A DNA stretch of 37,532 nt from JBBKWJ01 sp037968895 (GTDB lineage Bacteria > Actinomycetota > Acidimicrobiia > Acidimicrobiales > SZUA-35), in assembly GCA_037968895.1 (NCBI GenBank), contig JBBKWJ010000024.1, positions 1-37,532 on the forward strand, read 5' to 3'. Shown here one piece after another: positions 1 through 7,548 of this stretch. Position numbers and translations under genes: made by a program. Position 1 is the first letter of the stretch; each line of letters opens with the position of its first letter. Below the pieces are notes generated by a model. It did not search any database. It was not told where the DNA came from and was given only the letters and a program-made list of their open reading frames with translations.

Positions 1-1
1 G

Positions 2-454
2 ACCGAGCCGGTCGCAGCGCTTAAAGAAATGAGACGGGTCGTCAAGCCGGGCGGTGTTGTTGCCGTACGCGACGCCGACTACAACGGCATGTTCTGGGCG
101 CCCCAGCTACCGGTCCTCGATCGCTGGATGGAGATCTACCAGGCTGTGGCCCGAACGAACGATGCCGAGCCGGATGCTGGCCGATTCCTGCTTGGTTGGG
201 CCCAGGAAGCGGGATTCGAGTCAATCACGCCGTCGGCCGACACGTGGTGCTTCGCCACCCCAGAAGATCGTGACTGGTGGGGCAACCTTTGGGCCGATCG
301 AGTGCAGGCGTCAGCGCTCGGCGAACAAGCGCTCAGCTACGACATTTCGACCAAGGAAGAGCTGGCTAGCGTCAGCGCGGCGTGGCACGAATGGAAGGCC
401 GACCCGGCTGCTTGGTTTGCTGTCGTCAACGCCGAGCTCCTCTGCCGACAGTAA
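2..454 (+). CDS. SAM-dependent methyltransferase, C-terminal part (5' truncated by window)
   Basis: The reading frame is open from base 2, so the gene begins before the window; about 150 residues remain and the stop is TAA at 452-454. The first visible residues form the pattern LKEMRRVVKPGG followed by VAVRDADY, which is the post-motif III strand of class I (UbiE/Methyltransf_11-type) methyltransferases, where a conserved KPGG turn leads into a beta strand. The rest (WMEIYQAVARTN, then LLGWAQEAGF) matches the helical C-terminal part seen in small-molecule methyltransferases. The SAM-binding GxGxG motif would lie upstream and cannot be checked. The substrate cannot be told. The gene converges on the oxygenase gene, with a hairpin between them. 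Confidence 0.75.
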   Translation, partial: TEPVAALKEMRRVVKPGGVVAVRDADYNGMFWAPQLPVLDRWMEIYQAVARTNDAEPDAGRFLLGWAQEAGFESITPSADTWCFATPEDRDWWGNLWADRVQASALGEQALSYDISTKEELASVSAAWHEWKADPAAWFAVVNAELLCRQ

Positions 455-467
455 CTGCTCGCCCCAA

Positions 468-504
468 AACGAACACTTTGGGGTCTGACCCCGAACCGTT
501 CGTT
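468..504. terminator. Concentric palindrome between convergent genes
   Basis: The inner stem is GGGGTC-T-GACCCC (480-492) and the outer arms are AACGAAC (468-474) and GTTCGTT (498-504). Both dyads share the centre at base 486, with five unpaired bases on each side. The right arm overlaps the TAA stop of the minus-strand oxygenase gene. It probably serves as a bidirectional terminator, although there is no clear T tract. The GGGGTCTGACCCC core resembles dispersed REP-type palindromes, which is recalled rather than checked. Confidence 0.5.
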
Positions 505-1441
505 AGATCGCGTAGTCGGATACCTGGGTGTCGGCGCCGTCGTCGGCGTAGTTGTCGTCGTTGCGGGCCTGCATGAACTCGGCCCACACGAACGGCCGGT
601 AGTGGTTAGTCGTGTCGACCAGCTCTGGGATTGGTTCGACGAGTAGTGATGGCGCCGGATTGAAGAAGTAAGGAATGCTCATGCGAGTCGATGTCGTCAT
701 TGGTTGCACCCGGTGAATGGCGGCTCGATAACGATCGTTGGTCCATGCCTGCATCACGTCGCCAAGATTGACCACGATCGTGCCCGGCTCGGGGTCGACA
801 TCGATCCAGCCGTCGGTTGCCGACTGCGCCTGCAAACCACCAACGTTGTCTTGGAGCAGCAACGTGAGAACACCCGGATCGGTGTGATGGCCGAGCGCGA
901 CGTCGGCGAGACTGGCGAGTTCGCCACGTTCTGCCTCGGGAACTGGATCGCCGATGTTGTAGTGGTTGAGGCGGACAGCGCTCGACCGGCGTGATCCAAG
1001 GTGTCGTGCCGCCACGTCACTGGACAGGCCAAGCGTGTCGTGCACTAGGGCAACCGTGCGATCCGCCAGTTCACTAAAGGCATCGAAGAATTCGGTCAGC
1101 GTGTCTTGGTAGCCGGGAAGCCCATCGGGCCAGCGGTTGCGGGTGCGGGCGGCTTCTCGTTCGGGGTCTGTGAAGTCAAATACCTCTTTGTGATCTCGAA
1201 CTTGCTTCGTCAGTTCACGATCGTTGTAGCCAAGCGGGTTGTCTGCAGTGCGCCGGATCGATTCTTTGACTGCCCTGCTGGCACCAAAGAATCGTTTGCC
1301 TTCGTCGAAGGTCCGACCTATCAGGTCATCGAGGCCATGCCCGGCAAGAAGGAAGAAGCCGTGGTCTCGACACGCGTTGTCTACCGCAGCGGACTCTGTC
1401 GCACTCGGGTTGCTGATGTCGATGACGGGTACCTGGCGCAT
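503..1441 (-). CDS. 2-oxoglutarate/Fe(II)-dependent oxygenase, isopenicillin N synthase-like
   Basis: This is a 312-residue soluble oxygenase of the IPNS/2OG-FeII family. The N-terminal DIOX_N part (about 1-115) has the typical VPVIDIS opening and the HGFFLLAGHG stretch. The catalytic jelly roll carries the complete iron triad, His186-x-Asp188 in HHTDPG and His243 in AAIHRV, plus Arg253-x-Ser255 (RMS), which binds the 2-oxoglutarate carboxylate. All residues needed for activity are therefore present. The substrate is unknown; related proteins act on small metabolites, gibberellin-like compounds or amino acid derivatives. The ATG start at 1441 is supported by a TAGGCT -10 box 6 nt upstream. 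The gene stands alone on the minus strand, downstream of purU but separated from it by a terminator. Confidence 0.88.
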   Translation of the reverse strand: MRQVPVIDISNPSATESAAVDNACRDHGFFLLAGHGLDDLIGRTFDEGKRFFGASRAVKESIRRTADNPLGYNDRELTKQVRDHKEVFDFTDPEREAARTRNRWPDGLPGYQDTLTEFFDAFSELADRTVALVHDTLGLSSDVAARHLGSRRSSAVRLNHYNIGDPVPEAERGELASLADVALGHHTDPGVLTLLLQDNVGGLQAQSATDGWIDVDPEPGTIVVNLGDVMQAWTNDRYRAAIHRVQPMTTSTRMSIPYFFNPAPSLLVEPIPELVDTTNHYRPFVWAEFMQARNDDNYADDGADTQVSDYAI

Positions 1442-1447
1442 TGTGGG

Positions 1448-1453
1448 AGCCTA
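1448..1453 (-). promoter_or_regulatory. Leaderless-type -10 box for the oxygenase gene
   Basis: TAGGCT on the minus strand, followed by 6 nt and then the ATG at 1441. The spacing fits transcription starting at or next to the start codon. There is no Shine-Dalgarno sequence between the box and the ATG. Confidence 0.5.
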
Positions 1454-1505
1454 TTTCACCGAAGTCGATGGCGCCAAGACGACTACAACCGCCAAAACGA
1501 AAGAG

Positions 1506-1539
1506 AGCGAGGTGCTGCCCCTCAACAGCGCCTCGCTCA
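1506..1539 (-). terminator. Rho-independent terminator downstream of purU
   Basis: A 13-bp stem (1506-1518 pairing with 1527-1539, one G-U pair) encloses an 8-nt loop. On the minus strand it is followed by TCTTTCGTTTT, a T-rich tail. It lies about 100 nt past the purU stop and before the oxygenase promoter, so it separates the two minus-strand genes. Confidence 0.65.
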
Positions 1540-1642
1540 ATCTTTCTAGCCTCTGCCGCCGAGGCCTTGTGAACAACCTATTGGCGCGCTGACGACCACG
1601 GATCGGGGCCATCCCCAGTTCGAGACGACACCAATGGGGGTG

Positions 1643-2488
1643 CTAGGGGAAGACGACGGTCTTGTCGCCGATGAGATGAATTCGCTCCTCAGCCCAGTAA
1701 CGCACGGCCCTTGACAGCACGAGGCGTTCAGTGTCTTGACCGAGCGCAACCATCTGAGCTGGTGAATGAACATGGTTCACTCTGGCAACGTCTTGCTCGA
1801 TGATTGGGCCTTCGTCAAGATCGGCGGTCACGAAGTGTGCCGTCGCTCCGACCAGCTTCACACCGCGGTCGTGCGCCTGGTGATATGGCTTGGCCCCTTT
1901 GAAGCCAGGGAGGAATGAGTGATGGATGTTGATTGCTCGCCCGCTGAGCTCTCGGCACATTTCGTTGCTCAGGATCTGCATATAGCGGGCGAGCACGACA
2001 AGTTCGATCTCGTGCTTTTCGACGAGGGCGAGAATTTGTGCTTCCTGCGCTGCCTTCGTTTCCTTGGTTACCGGCAGATGGACGAAGGGAACCCCATAGT
2101 GCTCGGCGATGTCGGCACAATCGGGATGATTCGAGACGATGACCGGAATGTCGACTCGAAGCTCGTTGTTTCGCCAACGGTAAAGGAGATCGACGAGACA
2201 GTGATCAAATTTCGAAACCAGAATCATGATCTTGGGACGCTGATCCATAGGCCTGACTTTAAGCACGGCTTTCGGATCGTTGAGCTTCTCCGAGACGAGT
2301 TCGAAGATCGCGGTCGGGTCTTCGGCTGGGGCGGTGAACACGGTCCGCATAGTGAATAGGCGAGAATCCGGGTCGCCGAACTGGGAGTTCTCGGTGATGT
2401 CACCACCGGACTCGAGTAGCGCTCCGCACACGGCATGGACGATGCCTGGTCGGTTGGGGCAGGTGAGGGTCAAAACGTGGCTTGGCAT
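1643..2488 (-). CDS. purU: Formyltetrahydrofolate deformylase
   Basis: PurU hydrolyses 10-formyl-THF to formate and THF, balancing the one-carbon pool and feeding formate to purine synthesis. The 281-residue length is normal for the family. An N-terminal ACT domain (about 1-78, opening LTCPNRPGIVHAVCG) is followed by a formyltransferase fold (about 84-281). The hallmark block INIHHSFLPGFKGAKPY supplies the catalytic Asn and His, and ADLDEGPIIEQD supplies the catalytic Asp. The start at 2488 is an ATG with a TAGTTT -10 box 7 nt upstream, which suggests a leaderless transcript. It is transcribed divergently from the nitronate monooxygenase-like gene and ends before a strong hairpin. Confidence 0.95.
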   Translation of the reverse strand: MPSHVLTLTCPNRPGIVHAVCGALLESGGDITENSQFGDPDSRLFTMRTVFTAPAEDPTAIFELVSEKLNDPKAVLKVRPMDQRPKIMILVSKFDHCLVDLLYRWRNNELRVDIPVIVSNHPDCADIAEHYGVPFVHLPVTKETKAAQEAQILALVEKHEIELVVLARYMQILSNEMCRELSGRAINIHHSFLPGFKGAKPYHQAHDRGVKLVGATAHFVTADLDEGPIIEQDVARVNHVHSPAQMVALGQDTERLVLSRAVRYWAEERIHLIGDKTVVFP

Positions 2489-2495
2489 CGAAGGA

Positions 2496-2501
2496 AAACT
2501 A
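2496..2501 (-). promoter_or_regulatory. Leaderless-type -10 box for purU
   Basis: TAGTTT on the minus strand with 7 nt to the purU ATG at 2488. It follows the TANNNT pattern seen before several other genes here, with spacing one base longer. Confidence 0.4.
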
Positions 2502-2589
2502 TCGCCAGACGATCAATGGGAGACGAGATTGCGCCGCCGGGACGAAGGTGGCAACGTGTGAGTCGCAGATCAACACACCAGGAGCCCAG

Positions 2590-3684
2590 ATGTCAACCGC
2601 GCTTCAAACGTCTCTCGCCAAGCGTTTCGGTCTTCGGGCCCCGATATTCGGGTTTGCCCATGACATCGCCACTGTTGCGGCGATCACTAATGCCGGAGGG
2701 CTAGGCGTATACGGGGCCACGCGCCGCTTCCCGAATGAGATTCGAGACGAGTTGGCCGAAATTCGGCGCCTCGTTGGCGACAAACCATTCGGCGTAGATC
2801 TTGTGCTGCCGCAAGGAATGCCAGAACACAATGATCGGGCCGAGATCGAGAAGCACATCCCCGATGAGCATCGTCAGTTCGTTGCTGGCATGGTCGAGAA
2901 GTACAACGTGCCAGCGCCGAGTGGACCGGGAATGCGCACGCGGTTCGTTCGCTCGAGCGAGATCGAGGCCGACCAGCTTGAGGCCGTGATGGCATCAGAC
3001 GTCGACTTGTTCGCCTGCGGAATCGGTGCTCCGAAGGCGGCCGTCGAGCGGGCGCACGAGCTCGGAAAGGCGACGGCTGCACTCATTGGCTCGCCTCGGC
3101 ACGTTCGTTCAGCGCTGGCCGCTGGCGTCGAGATGATCGTCGCTCAGGGCACCGAGGCTGGCGCCCACACTGGCAAGATCGGGACCTTCTCACTCGTGCC
3201 CCAGATTGTTGATCTGGCTGGCGACATTCCTGTGCTCGCCGCAGGCGGTGTCGCCACTGGCCGCCATCTCGCCGCCGCTCTCGCCATGGGCGCTGAGGGC
3301 GTGTGGACGGGCACCATGTGGCTCACCACGACCGAGCATGCACCTCACCTCGGGCCAACCCTTGTGGCCAAACTGCTCGCCGCAGGCAGCGACGACACGG
3401 TGATTCAACGAAGCGAGTCTGGTAAGACGATGCGGATGATTCGGACGGCGTGGTCTGACGAGTGGTCAGCTCCAGGCGCCCCCGAGCCGCTCAAGATGCC
3501 ATATCAAGACATTCTCGTCGGTGACCTCCTTGGCGCGATCGCCGAACATGATGTCGAACCGCTTGTTCATTCACCGGCGGGCCAAGCGCTTGGGCAGCTC
3601 AATGAACTCAAGCCGACGGCTCAACTAATTGATGAGCTAATTGCCGACGCCGAGCAGGCGTTGCAGCGGCTCGGAGGCAACTGA
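2590..3684 (+). CDS. NAD(P)H-dependent flavin oxidoreductase / nitronate monooxygenase family
   Basis: This is a 364-residue TIM-barrel FMN protein of the 2-nitropropane dioxygenase/YrpB family. The first strand reads LRAPIFGFAHDIATVAAITNAGG-LG, typical of the family. The phosphate-binding region has QGTEAGAHTGKIGT followed by VLAAGGVATGRHL and MGAEGVWTGTMWL, the conserved FMN-phosphate loops. An in-frame upstream start (2482) exists, but the ATG at 2590 is preferred: it has AGGAG 5 nt upstream and begins exactly where homologues begin. Its stop overlaps the ATG of the enoyl-CoA hydratase gene (TGATG), so the two are translationally coupled. Family members oxidise alkyl nitronates or act as quinone or enoyl reductases. 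Coupling to a crotonase suggests an acyl-CoA-type substrate, which is inference. Confidence 0.85.
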   Translation: MSTALQTSLAKRFGLRAPIFGFAHDIATVAAITNAGGLGVYGATRRFPNEIRDELAEIRRLVGDKPFGVDLVLPQGMPEHNDRAEIEKHIPDEHRQFVAGMVEKYNVPAPSGPGMRTRFVRSSEIEADQLEAVMASDVDLFACGIGAPKAAVERAHELGKATAALIGSPRHVRSALAAGVEMIVAQGTEAGAHTGKIGTFSLVPQIVDLAGDIPVLAAGGVATGRHLAAALAMGAEGVWTGTMWLTTTEHAPHLGPTLVAKLLAAGSDDTVIQRSESGKTMRMIRTAWSDEWSAPGAPEPLKMPYQDILVGDLLGAIAEHDVEPLVHSPAGQALGQLNELKPTAQLIDELIADAEQALQRLGGN

Positions 3685-4418
3685 TGTCTGACCATCTCGT
3701 CAATCTGGCGATCGCTGATGGACTCGCGACTGTCGAGCTCAATCGGCCCCATCGAAAGAACGCCATCATCGGTCCGATGATGGACGCGCTCGCTGATGCG
3801 GTCGAGGCGGCGAGCACCGACGCCACAGTGAACGCAGTATTGCTTTGCGGCGCAGATGGTGCATTCTGCTCAGGCCTTGACCTTAAAGAAGTGCAGTCCG
3901 ATCCGAAGCCAGACTGGTTGGCGACCCAGCCCCAGTCGCTCCGGCGGGCTCACATTGCTCTGGCGAAATGCCCGCATCCGGTGATCGTCGCCCTCGAGCG
4001 ATTCGCAATCAATGGCGGCGCGGCTTTCGCCCTCGCTGGCGACATTGTCATTGTCGGCGACGAGGCATTCCTTCAAGTCGCCGAAGTGAAGCTTGGTATG
4101 GCTGCACCAAACAATCTGGCGTGGCTCTGTGCCCGCTATGCGCCTGCCACCGTGCTCTCGATCGTGCTCGTTGGTGATCGTCTTTACGGCCGTCGCATGG
4201 TCGAGCTTGGCTTGGCCTACGAGTCAGTACGTGATGACCAAGTACGCGCCCGAGCGACCGAGCTTGCGTTGCAGGTTGCTGGCTACCCGCCGGGCGCCGC
4301 CGCCGCTCTTAAGAAGGCGTCGCTTGAACTCGCTGGCCTTGGCGATGTTGACGCGTGGTTTGATCGGGTTGGAACCCCGGTAGCGGGCTCGCTTCCGAGC
4401 GACTTGATGAAGAGCTAG
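3684..4418 (+). CDS. Enoyl-CoA hydratase/isomerase (crotonase) family protein
   Basis: A 244-residue crotonase-fold protein. The oxyanion-hole elements are visible: FCSGLDLKEV (about 61-70) and INGGAAFALAGD (about 109-120). At the crotonase Glu144 position the sequence has Phe115, while the equivalent of Glu164 is kept as Glu134 in VAEVKLG. A single acid residue is more typical of isomerases or other crotonase reactions than of a classical hydratase, so the exact reaction is open. The ATG overlaps the stop of the upstream flavoprotein gene. The 3' end overlaps the HD-GYP gene on the opposite strand by 110 bp. It is not adjacent to the paa genes, so a role in phenylacetate degradation is only possible. 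Confidence 0.85.
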   Translation: MSDHLVNLAIADGLATVELNRPHRKNAIIGPMMDALADAVEAASTDATVNAVLLCGADGAFCSGLDLKEVQSDPKPDWLATQPQSLRRAHIALAKCPHPVIVALERFAINGGAAFALAGDIVIVGDEAFLQVAEVKLGMAAPNNLAWLCARYAPATVLSIVLVGDRLYGRRMVELGLAYESVRDDQVRARATELALQVAGYPPGAAAALKKASLELAGLGDVDAWFDRVGTPVAGSLPSDLMKS

Positions 4419-5787
4419 CTGACCTGGTCGAAACCGTCTCGCCGCATATGTCGCCTGTTTCAAACGGAATGAGCGTTTCGCAGCAGCTCGATCGCTGAGC
4501 CCCGATGTTGCGAACCTTGCTCAGATCAGACGACCCGTTTGCGTCGACCTCGGCCAGAAGATATGCCACCGCATCGGCGCGCCACTGCGAACCTGCTCCA
4601 CGGCGAAGGATTTCGATCGCCCGCTCGTCGCCCATACCCTCGCGATATTGACGAGTGTGCGTCATGGCGTCCCACGCATCGCAAGCGCTCACGATTCCGA
4701 CCTCAAGCGTAACCTCGTCACCAGCCAAGCGGTCGGGATAGCCGGTGCCATCAACTCGCTCGTGATGCCATCGGACTGAAGGAATCGCGCCGACAAGCGA
4801 TGGTGCGTCGTCGAGGAGCCGTACGCCTTGCTCGGGGTGGGTCTTGATCGATGCGAATTCTTCGTCGGTGAGAGCCTGTGGCTTATTGAGAATTTCACTC
4901 GGGATCATGAGCTTCCCGATGTCATGGAGAAGCGCTCCAAGTGCAACTGAGCGGACGGCGCCGGGAGCGAGACCAGCCCGGATCGCCACGCGCATTGCGA
5001 GGGCCGACGTACGGACAACGTGATCTCGGGTGATGGGGTCCTTCCTCTCGAGGGCGGCAACGAAGCCGTGGACCTCGGGGCTAAGGCCAACTTCAAGGGC
5101 GGCCAACGGCTCGGTCGACAAGAGGGGAGCGAGGACGTCAGCGACATTACGACCCGTTCGGTAGCCCGCAAGTATCGCTCCGCTTGCAAGGAATATTCCG
5201 AAATTCTCGACAACCAACATGACCCATGAAGCCGTACTTCCCGGGGTCGAGCGCACCGCGAGAATCGCCGATAGCGCCAAGGCAATTAGACCGAAGGCAG
5301 TGAAGATGGCAGACCGCCGCCGACCGACGCGGTAGAGAAACAACTGCCGGTTGACGAGCAACAGGGTTGCCGCCGTCGCAAGCAGTGCGATGGTGGTCTT
5401 TGCCCACGCTGATGGCGACGCGGTTGAATGAACCAGCGTCAGGCTGAGACAAATGGCGAGGCTTATATTCGCGATGACCCACGATCGCCAGTGATTCGCC
5501 AACCGTCGACCGACTGCAGACCCAGGGCAGAGCAGCGGAAGCGCAACGAGGATCGCCGCCGGCAGTGCCAAAAGGGCAATGAGCTGCCCTTCCACCATCG
5601 TTCCGGAGGTATTCACATTGCCAAGACTCTGCGCCGTCATGAGCAATGAGAGCACCAGAAGGCTTGAGCCGAGAATCGAAACCTCTGCGAGTTGCTTGCG
5701 CCACCCGGCGACAAGTACGACGAACGCGACAATCGCACAAGCGGTTCCCGTTATGCCAGCGGCGATGAACCAAGCGGAGGCGTGCAT
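4309..5787 (-). CDS. Membrane-anchored HD-GYP domain protein (putative cyclic-di-GMP phosphodiesterase)
   Basis: A 492-residue protein. Residues 1-210 contain about seven hydrophobic segments with no recognised ligand site, suggesting a membrane sensor module. Residues about 232-425 are an HD-GYP domain: His288-Asp289 in LLHDIGK, His341-His342-Glu in HHERVDG, and GTGYP at 347-351, so the metal-binding and GYP signatures are intact and c-di-GMP hydrolysis is plausible. The final 60 or so residues are Ser/Arg/Gln-rich and come from DNA antisense to the end of the enoyl-CoA hydratase gene; they probably form an unstructured tail. It begins 31 nt after the COG0523 GTPase stop on the same strand, so the two are probably co-transcribed. 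Confidence 0.87.
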   Translation of the reverse strand: MHASAWFIAAGITGTACAIVAFVVLVAGWRKQLAEVSILGSSLLVLSLLMTAQSLGNVNTSGTMVEGQLIALLALPAAILVALPLLCPGSAVGRRLANHWRSWVIANISLAICLSLTLVHSTASPSAWAKTTIALLATAATLLLVNRQLFLYRVGRRRSAIFTAFGLIALALSAILAVRSTPGSTASWVMLVVENFGIFLASGAILAGYRTGRNVADVLAPLLSTEPLAALEVGLSPEVHGFVAALERKDPITRDHVVRTSALAMRVAIRAGLAPGAVRSVALGALLHDIGKLMIPSEILNKPQALTDEEFASIKTHPEQGVRLLDDAPSLVGAIPSVRWHHERVDGTGYPDRLAGDEVTLEVGIVSACDAWDAMTHTRQYREGMGDERAIEILRRGAGSQWRADAVAYLLAEVDANGSSDLSKVRNIGAQRSSCCETLIPFETGDICGETVSTRSASSSSSRSEASPLPGFQPDQTTRQHRQGQRVQATPS

Positions 5788-5818
5788 TCATGACCATCGA
5801 CGCGCTGATGCGCCGTCT

Positions 5819-6718
5819 TTAGCTGACCCGACTCGCGATCGAAATAACTACGAGATCGGTTGGCTCTTGCTGTTCGGGCTCAGGGAGTTCGCTGATGCTT
5901 CGGCGCCGGCCGACGACCTGAACTATGAGGTGACGATCATCTGGTGTTCTGGCGATTCCCTTAGCCCTCACAACGCTGTCGTCCAGGCTGTCGAGTAGCT
6001 CGTGGATTGCTGGTTCGTCTATCGGGTTTGGCAGCGGAAGCAACGTCGTCTCATGGACGTCGAAAAGGCTGACTGAGGGAGTCGAGGTTCCTGGCTGACG
6101 TCCGCCAAGTTCAAGTAACCCGGCAGTTGCGATCGCAGATTCGGGCTCCAGCACTGGTGTGTCTGGAGCAAGCTTCGTCAGTCGGTTACGAACCCGAGCC
6201 AACATCTCGGCGTCGACGAGGTCGAGCTTGGTCGTGATGAGGAGGTCGGCTGCACGAACCTGGGTTCGCAAGGTGTCGCCGATAACTCCGTGTGCTTCAT
6301 CGTCAAGAAACTGCTCTGCGTCGACGAGGACGACGATCCCATCGAGCACAAACCCAGCCGACTTTGTCCAGGGTGCGACTCGGTCTGGGTTGGCCACACC
6401 ACTCATCTCAAGGATGACGTGCTCGGGGGGAACTGGCCGTTCGCGAAGTTGATCGAAGGCAATTCCTAGGCCCTGGCTGAGACTGCAGCACACACAGCCA
6501 TCGGTGAACTCGATGGTGTCGCCGTCTTGGCGGCGAATGAGCTTGGCATCGACGTTGACTGCTCCAGCATCGTTGACCAAAACAGCAATCGGCTTGGTCG
6601 TGCGCACCAGCAACTCATTGATGATTGTTGTCTTGCCGGCGCCGAGGTAGCCGCCGAGCAGCGTGACGGGAACTCGTCTGCCATCCCATGGCAGAAACTC
6701 TGGTTCTTGAAAGCGCAC
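5819..6718 (-). CDS. CobW/COG0523 (G3E family) GTP-binding metallochaperone
   Basis: A 299-residue G3E GTPase. The Walker A region GGYLGAGKTT lies at 22-31, the Mg/switch region includes NDAGAVNVD (about 49-57), and the metal-binding CxCC motif is present as Cys75-x-Cys77-Cys78 in GCVCCSL. The C-terminal 80 residues form the CobW_C domain, on the short side. Members insert Zn, Co or other metals into target proteins using GTP; which metal applies here cannot be read, and there is no obvious histidine-rich loop. The start is GTG at 6718, supported by a TAGGGT box 6 nt upstream. The HD-GYP gene follows 31 nt downstream. No Zur-like operator was recognised. Confidence 0.9.
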   Translation of the reverse strand: MRFQEPEFLPWDGRRVPVTLLGGYLGAGKTTIINELLVRTTKPIAVLVNDAGAVNVDAKLIRRQDGDTIEFTDGCVCCSLSQGLGIAFDQLRERPVPPEHVILEMSGVANPDRVAPWTKSAGFVLDGIVVLVDAEQFLDDEAHGVIGDTLRTQVRAADLLITTKLDLVDAEMLARVRNRLTKLAPDTPVLEPESAIATAGLLELGGRQPGTSTPSVSLFDVHETTLLPLPNPIDEPAIHELLDSLDDSVVRAKGIARTPDDRHLIVQVVGRRRSISELPEPEQQEPTDLVVISIASRVS

Positions 6719-6724
6719 GTTCAG

Positions 6725-6730
6725 ACCCTA
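6725..6730 (-). promoter_or_regulatory. Leaderless-type -10 box for the COG0523 GTPase gene
   Basis: TAGGGT on the minus strand, 6 nt before the GTG start at 6718. An imperfect dyad, GTTCAG (6719-6724) and CTGAAC (6758-6763), surrounds the region and could be an operator, but the arms are short. Confidence 0.5.
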
Positions 6731-6842
6731 TACGGATCGGGCAAACGTGCCCAGCTTCTGAACTAAAGGAGCGGAGGGCTAAAGGTTTTCGCTCTGTTGT
6801 GTCGAGGAAGAACTAATCCCCCAATTACGGAGTGTTTTCACC

Positions 6843-7481
6843 ATGCTTAGTTCTCTTCTTTCCACGCTCGCCGGTTCGGCAGCGAAGGTTGTGGTCGCGA
6901 CGTCCGTTACTGCGGCAACGGTTGGTGGAGCCTATGTTTCCGATGACGTCGACATTCCATTTGTTGATGATCCGTCGGGCATAGAAGAAGTAGTCGACGC
7001 CTCCGAAGAACTTGCGTTCGAGGACACAGCGACGAGCGACGAAGAGCTCGTCGAAGAAGCAGCGGACGACGAGCTTGCGGACGACGAGGTTGAAGTCGAC
7101 GACGCAGTAGAAGACTCCAGCATTGCTGACGAGGACGGCGAGTCCGACAAACCTGCCAACCATGGCTCCGAAGTTTCCGCGTTTGTGCACGAAACGGAAC
7201 TCGAGGGCTGTGAGAAGGGTCATGCAGTCGCAGCTCTTGCGTCTGGCAAGGCGGAGAAGGCTGACAAAGAGTGCCCGGTTAAGGGTGATGACGCCGAGGA
7301 GTCTGATGCTGACGAGGCCTCAAATGATAGCGATGAAACCGACCACGTCGAAGATGCCGATGAGAACGACTCAGATGATGAGAAGGACTCAGATGATGAG
7401 AACGACTCAGACGGTGACGATCACGAGCAAAAGAGCGAAAAGGGCAACAACGGCTCAAACGGCCAGCGTGGCGACAAGTAA
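6843..7481 (+). CDS. Highly acidic, low-complexity exported or membrane-attached protein
   Basis: No family is recognised with certainty. The 212-residue product starts with a hydrophobic segment (about 1-32, Ala/Val/Thr-rich), compatible with a signal peptide or N-terminal anchor. Two long Asp/Glu-rich stretches follow (about 33-105 and 150-205). Between them lies a small, less biased core with two cysteines: LEGCEKGHAVAALASGKA, then ADKECP. The C-terminal half contains a three-fold tandem repeat (see 7362-7415) and ends Gly/Asn/Lys-rich. Such composition suits an extracellular, calcium-binding or wall-associated polyanion. It is divergent from the COG0523 GTPase gene; a link to metal handling is speculation. 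Confidence 0.65.
   Translation: MLSSLLSTLAGSAAKVVVATSVTAATVGGAYVSDDVDIPFVDDPSGIEEVVDASEELAFEDTATSDEELVEEAADDELADDEVEVDDAVEDSSIADEDGESDKPANHGSEVSAFVHETELEGCEKGHAVAALASGKAEKADKECPVKGDDAEESDADEASNDSDETDHVEDADENDSDDEKDSDDENDSDGDDHEQKSEKGNNGSNGQRGDK
7362..7415 (+). repeat. Tandem 18-bp repeat, three copies
   Basis: Three consecutive 18-bp units (7362-7379, 7380-7397, 7398-7415), in frame with the acidic protein gene. The first two differ by a single base; the third differs from the first at two bases near its end. Each encodes Glu-Asn/Lys-Asp-Ser-Asp-Asp/Gly. Replication slippage could vary the copy number. Confidence 0.8.
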
Positions 7482-7548
7482 GTAGCGTCCGTCACGGGCT
7501 GCGGCTTCGCTCGACTACGATTGTCGTTCGATTGCAGGAGCAACGACT

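Noticed and set aside
2482..2590. Longer start for the nitronate monooxygenase-like gene
   Set aside because: The extension overlaps the purU start and is unlike the family N-terminus; the ATG at 2590 has AGGAG at the right distance.
6719..6763. Zur-type operator before the COG0523 gene
   Set aside because: The GTTCAG/CTGAAC dyad is short and widely spaced and does not match Zur sites I know; mentioned only as a weak dyad.
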